Shown piece after piece: positions 63,061-64,000 of a stretch of 64,000 nucleotides of DNA. Within the stretch, counting starts at the first letter, position 1, and every line of letters begins with the position of its first letter. The position numbers and the translations under genes were made by a program. The stretch is from Gymnorhina tibicen (taxonomy: Eukaryota > Chordata > Aves > Passeriformes > Artamidae), in contig VXAZ01001047.1 of assembly GCA_013399875.1 (NCBI GenBank), forward strand, positions 186,001 to 250,000. Reading direction: 5' to 3'. The notes under the pieces are model-generated. The model saw only the letters and a list, made by a program, of their open reading frames with translations. It made no database searches and was not told the origin of the DNA.

Positions 63061-64000
63061 CAGTTTTTTGTGGGGTTTGGTGTGGCTTTTCTTTTCACGA
63101 AACTGACAAAATCTGGCAACAATGCACCATGTAAAAAAGTGACATTTTGACTCTAAGGAAGGAATTATTTGCAATTTGTTTTGAGCAGAAGCTTAGCTCG
63201 TGTCAGATGTGAACCTCCAGACAATCATTAGTTTAAACTGCCTGCTATGTGTTTAAAAATTTCAGTCAATTTAGAGCTGATCTGAATTGCAAATGGGATG
63301 GTAATAAGCCATTAGGGAATAACATATCTCTCTCTCACACTTGCAACCCTCTGCTTTAAGGGGCCTCGACTGCACTCAAATATAAAAATGCCACTTTAGT
63401 CGTGCTCATTGACAACAAACATAGAAGTGTAGTGTCCAGCCTTGTAGAGCGGCACTTGGGAGGAGATGACCAGGAGTGGCCACGGGAGCTAAGGAACAGG
63501 TGCAGCCCCTACAGTGAGCAAGAGGCAGCAGACAGGTGAATAGAATAGAACAGAGCCCACAGAATACAGAGTGTGGTTTGCTGATGGCACAGTAAAACAC
63601 AGGCCTGGCATACGACTAGCAGTGGGTGATTTGGATTTCTGAGGATCTGAGGCATTTCTCATCGTCTGTGAAGCCATTTTTGTGAATGAGTGTAGGCTTT
63701 GCCTGACCCAAGATTTTCTAAACAAAGTCACCTGTATTTCCTCAAAATTGGCTGCCTAACAACCTCCTGTGTTCAATGAGTGAAAAGACACATTTTTTTA
63801 ATTCGTGAGCTTTCAGCTTAAGATAGGGCTCTGCAATACACAAATCCATTGATTAAGAAATGTGCACAACTAAAACAGAGTAAATATCATATGACAGCAT
63901 TTGATAAATAATGCTTAAGTAATTAAATAAATTAATATACTATCCAAATTATCTTTTCATACTGAAGAACCTTTTTAAATCACCTACTGATGTTTTATAG
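63061..64000. other. Intergenic DNA with a candidate conserved stretch (63130-63400)
   Basis: The part at 63130-63400 is repeat-free with motif-like cores (CAATCATTAG near 63221, GGTAATAAGCCATTAGGG near 63300). The remainder is ordinary AT-rich sequence. Short open frames are unrecognised. Confidence 0.35.

Noticed and set aside
1..64000. CRISPR arrays, operons, phage or other prokaryotic systems
   Set aside because: Spliced vertebrate gene, CR1 LINEs and an LTR show a bird nuclear genome. No regularly spaced repeats are present.

Overview
This is a 64 kb piece of a vertebrate nuclear genome, almost certainly from a bird. It holds one recognisable protein-coding gene, a complete five-exon prolactin gene (PRL) on the + strand between about 47.75 and 54.0 kb. 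The bird assignment rests on three things. The conceptual protein is 229 residues with a 199-residue mature hormone and all six cysteines at the expected places. The interspersed repeats are CR1 LINE fragments ending in degenerate ATTCTATG octamers, and they are few. Introns are compact and the intergenic DNA is AT-rich and poor in repeats. I cannot name the species or the order.

Layout: 1-47.6 kb is intergenic DNA upstream of PRL with no gene I can support. It contains an (AT)n microsatellite (0.7 kb), a solo endogenous-retrovirus LTR on the - strand (7620-8101) with its own TATA box, GC box and poly(A) signal, a 24-bp exact repeat shared between that LTR and a site 0.6 kb away, a (GA)n microsatellite (21.03 kb), a CpG-rich patch (32.6-33.0 kb), a small CR1 tail (34.2 kb), and two CR1 fragments in opposite orientation (43.46-44.47 kb). 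One of those two has lost the catalytic part of its reverse transcriptase. Several intervals look like conserved non-coding elements (homeodomain-type AT-rich motifs, no repeat signature), but that is only an impression without alignment.

PRL: a TATA box (47754-47760) and a POU/Pit-1-like octamer lie upstream of a 28-nt coding exon 1, followed by coding exons of 182, 108, 180 and 192 nt. All introns are GT-AG with phases 1, 0, 0, 0, and an AATAAA lies at 53968. A 47-nt uninterrupted polypurine tract sits about 110 bp upstream of the TATA box, and a 52-nt one lies in intron 1.

Downstream (54-64 kb): intergenic DNA with an ATATC-type tandem array (54.5 kb), a CR1 3' end on the + strand (56.2 kb), a 5'-truncated CR1 on the - strand (60.28-61.07 kb), and an unexplained GC-rich interval (62.56-63.06 kb). 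I found no CRISPR array, operon or novel multi-gene system. Most open reading frames of 60-145 codons here look like chance ORFs in non-coding DNA.
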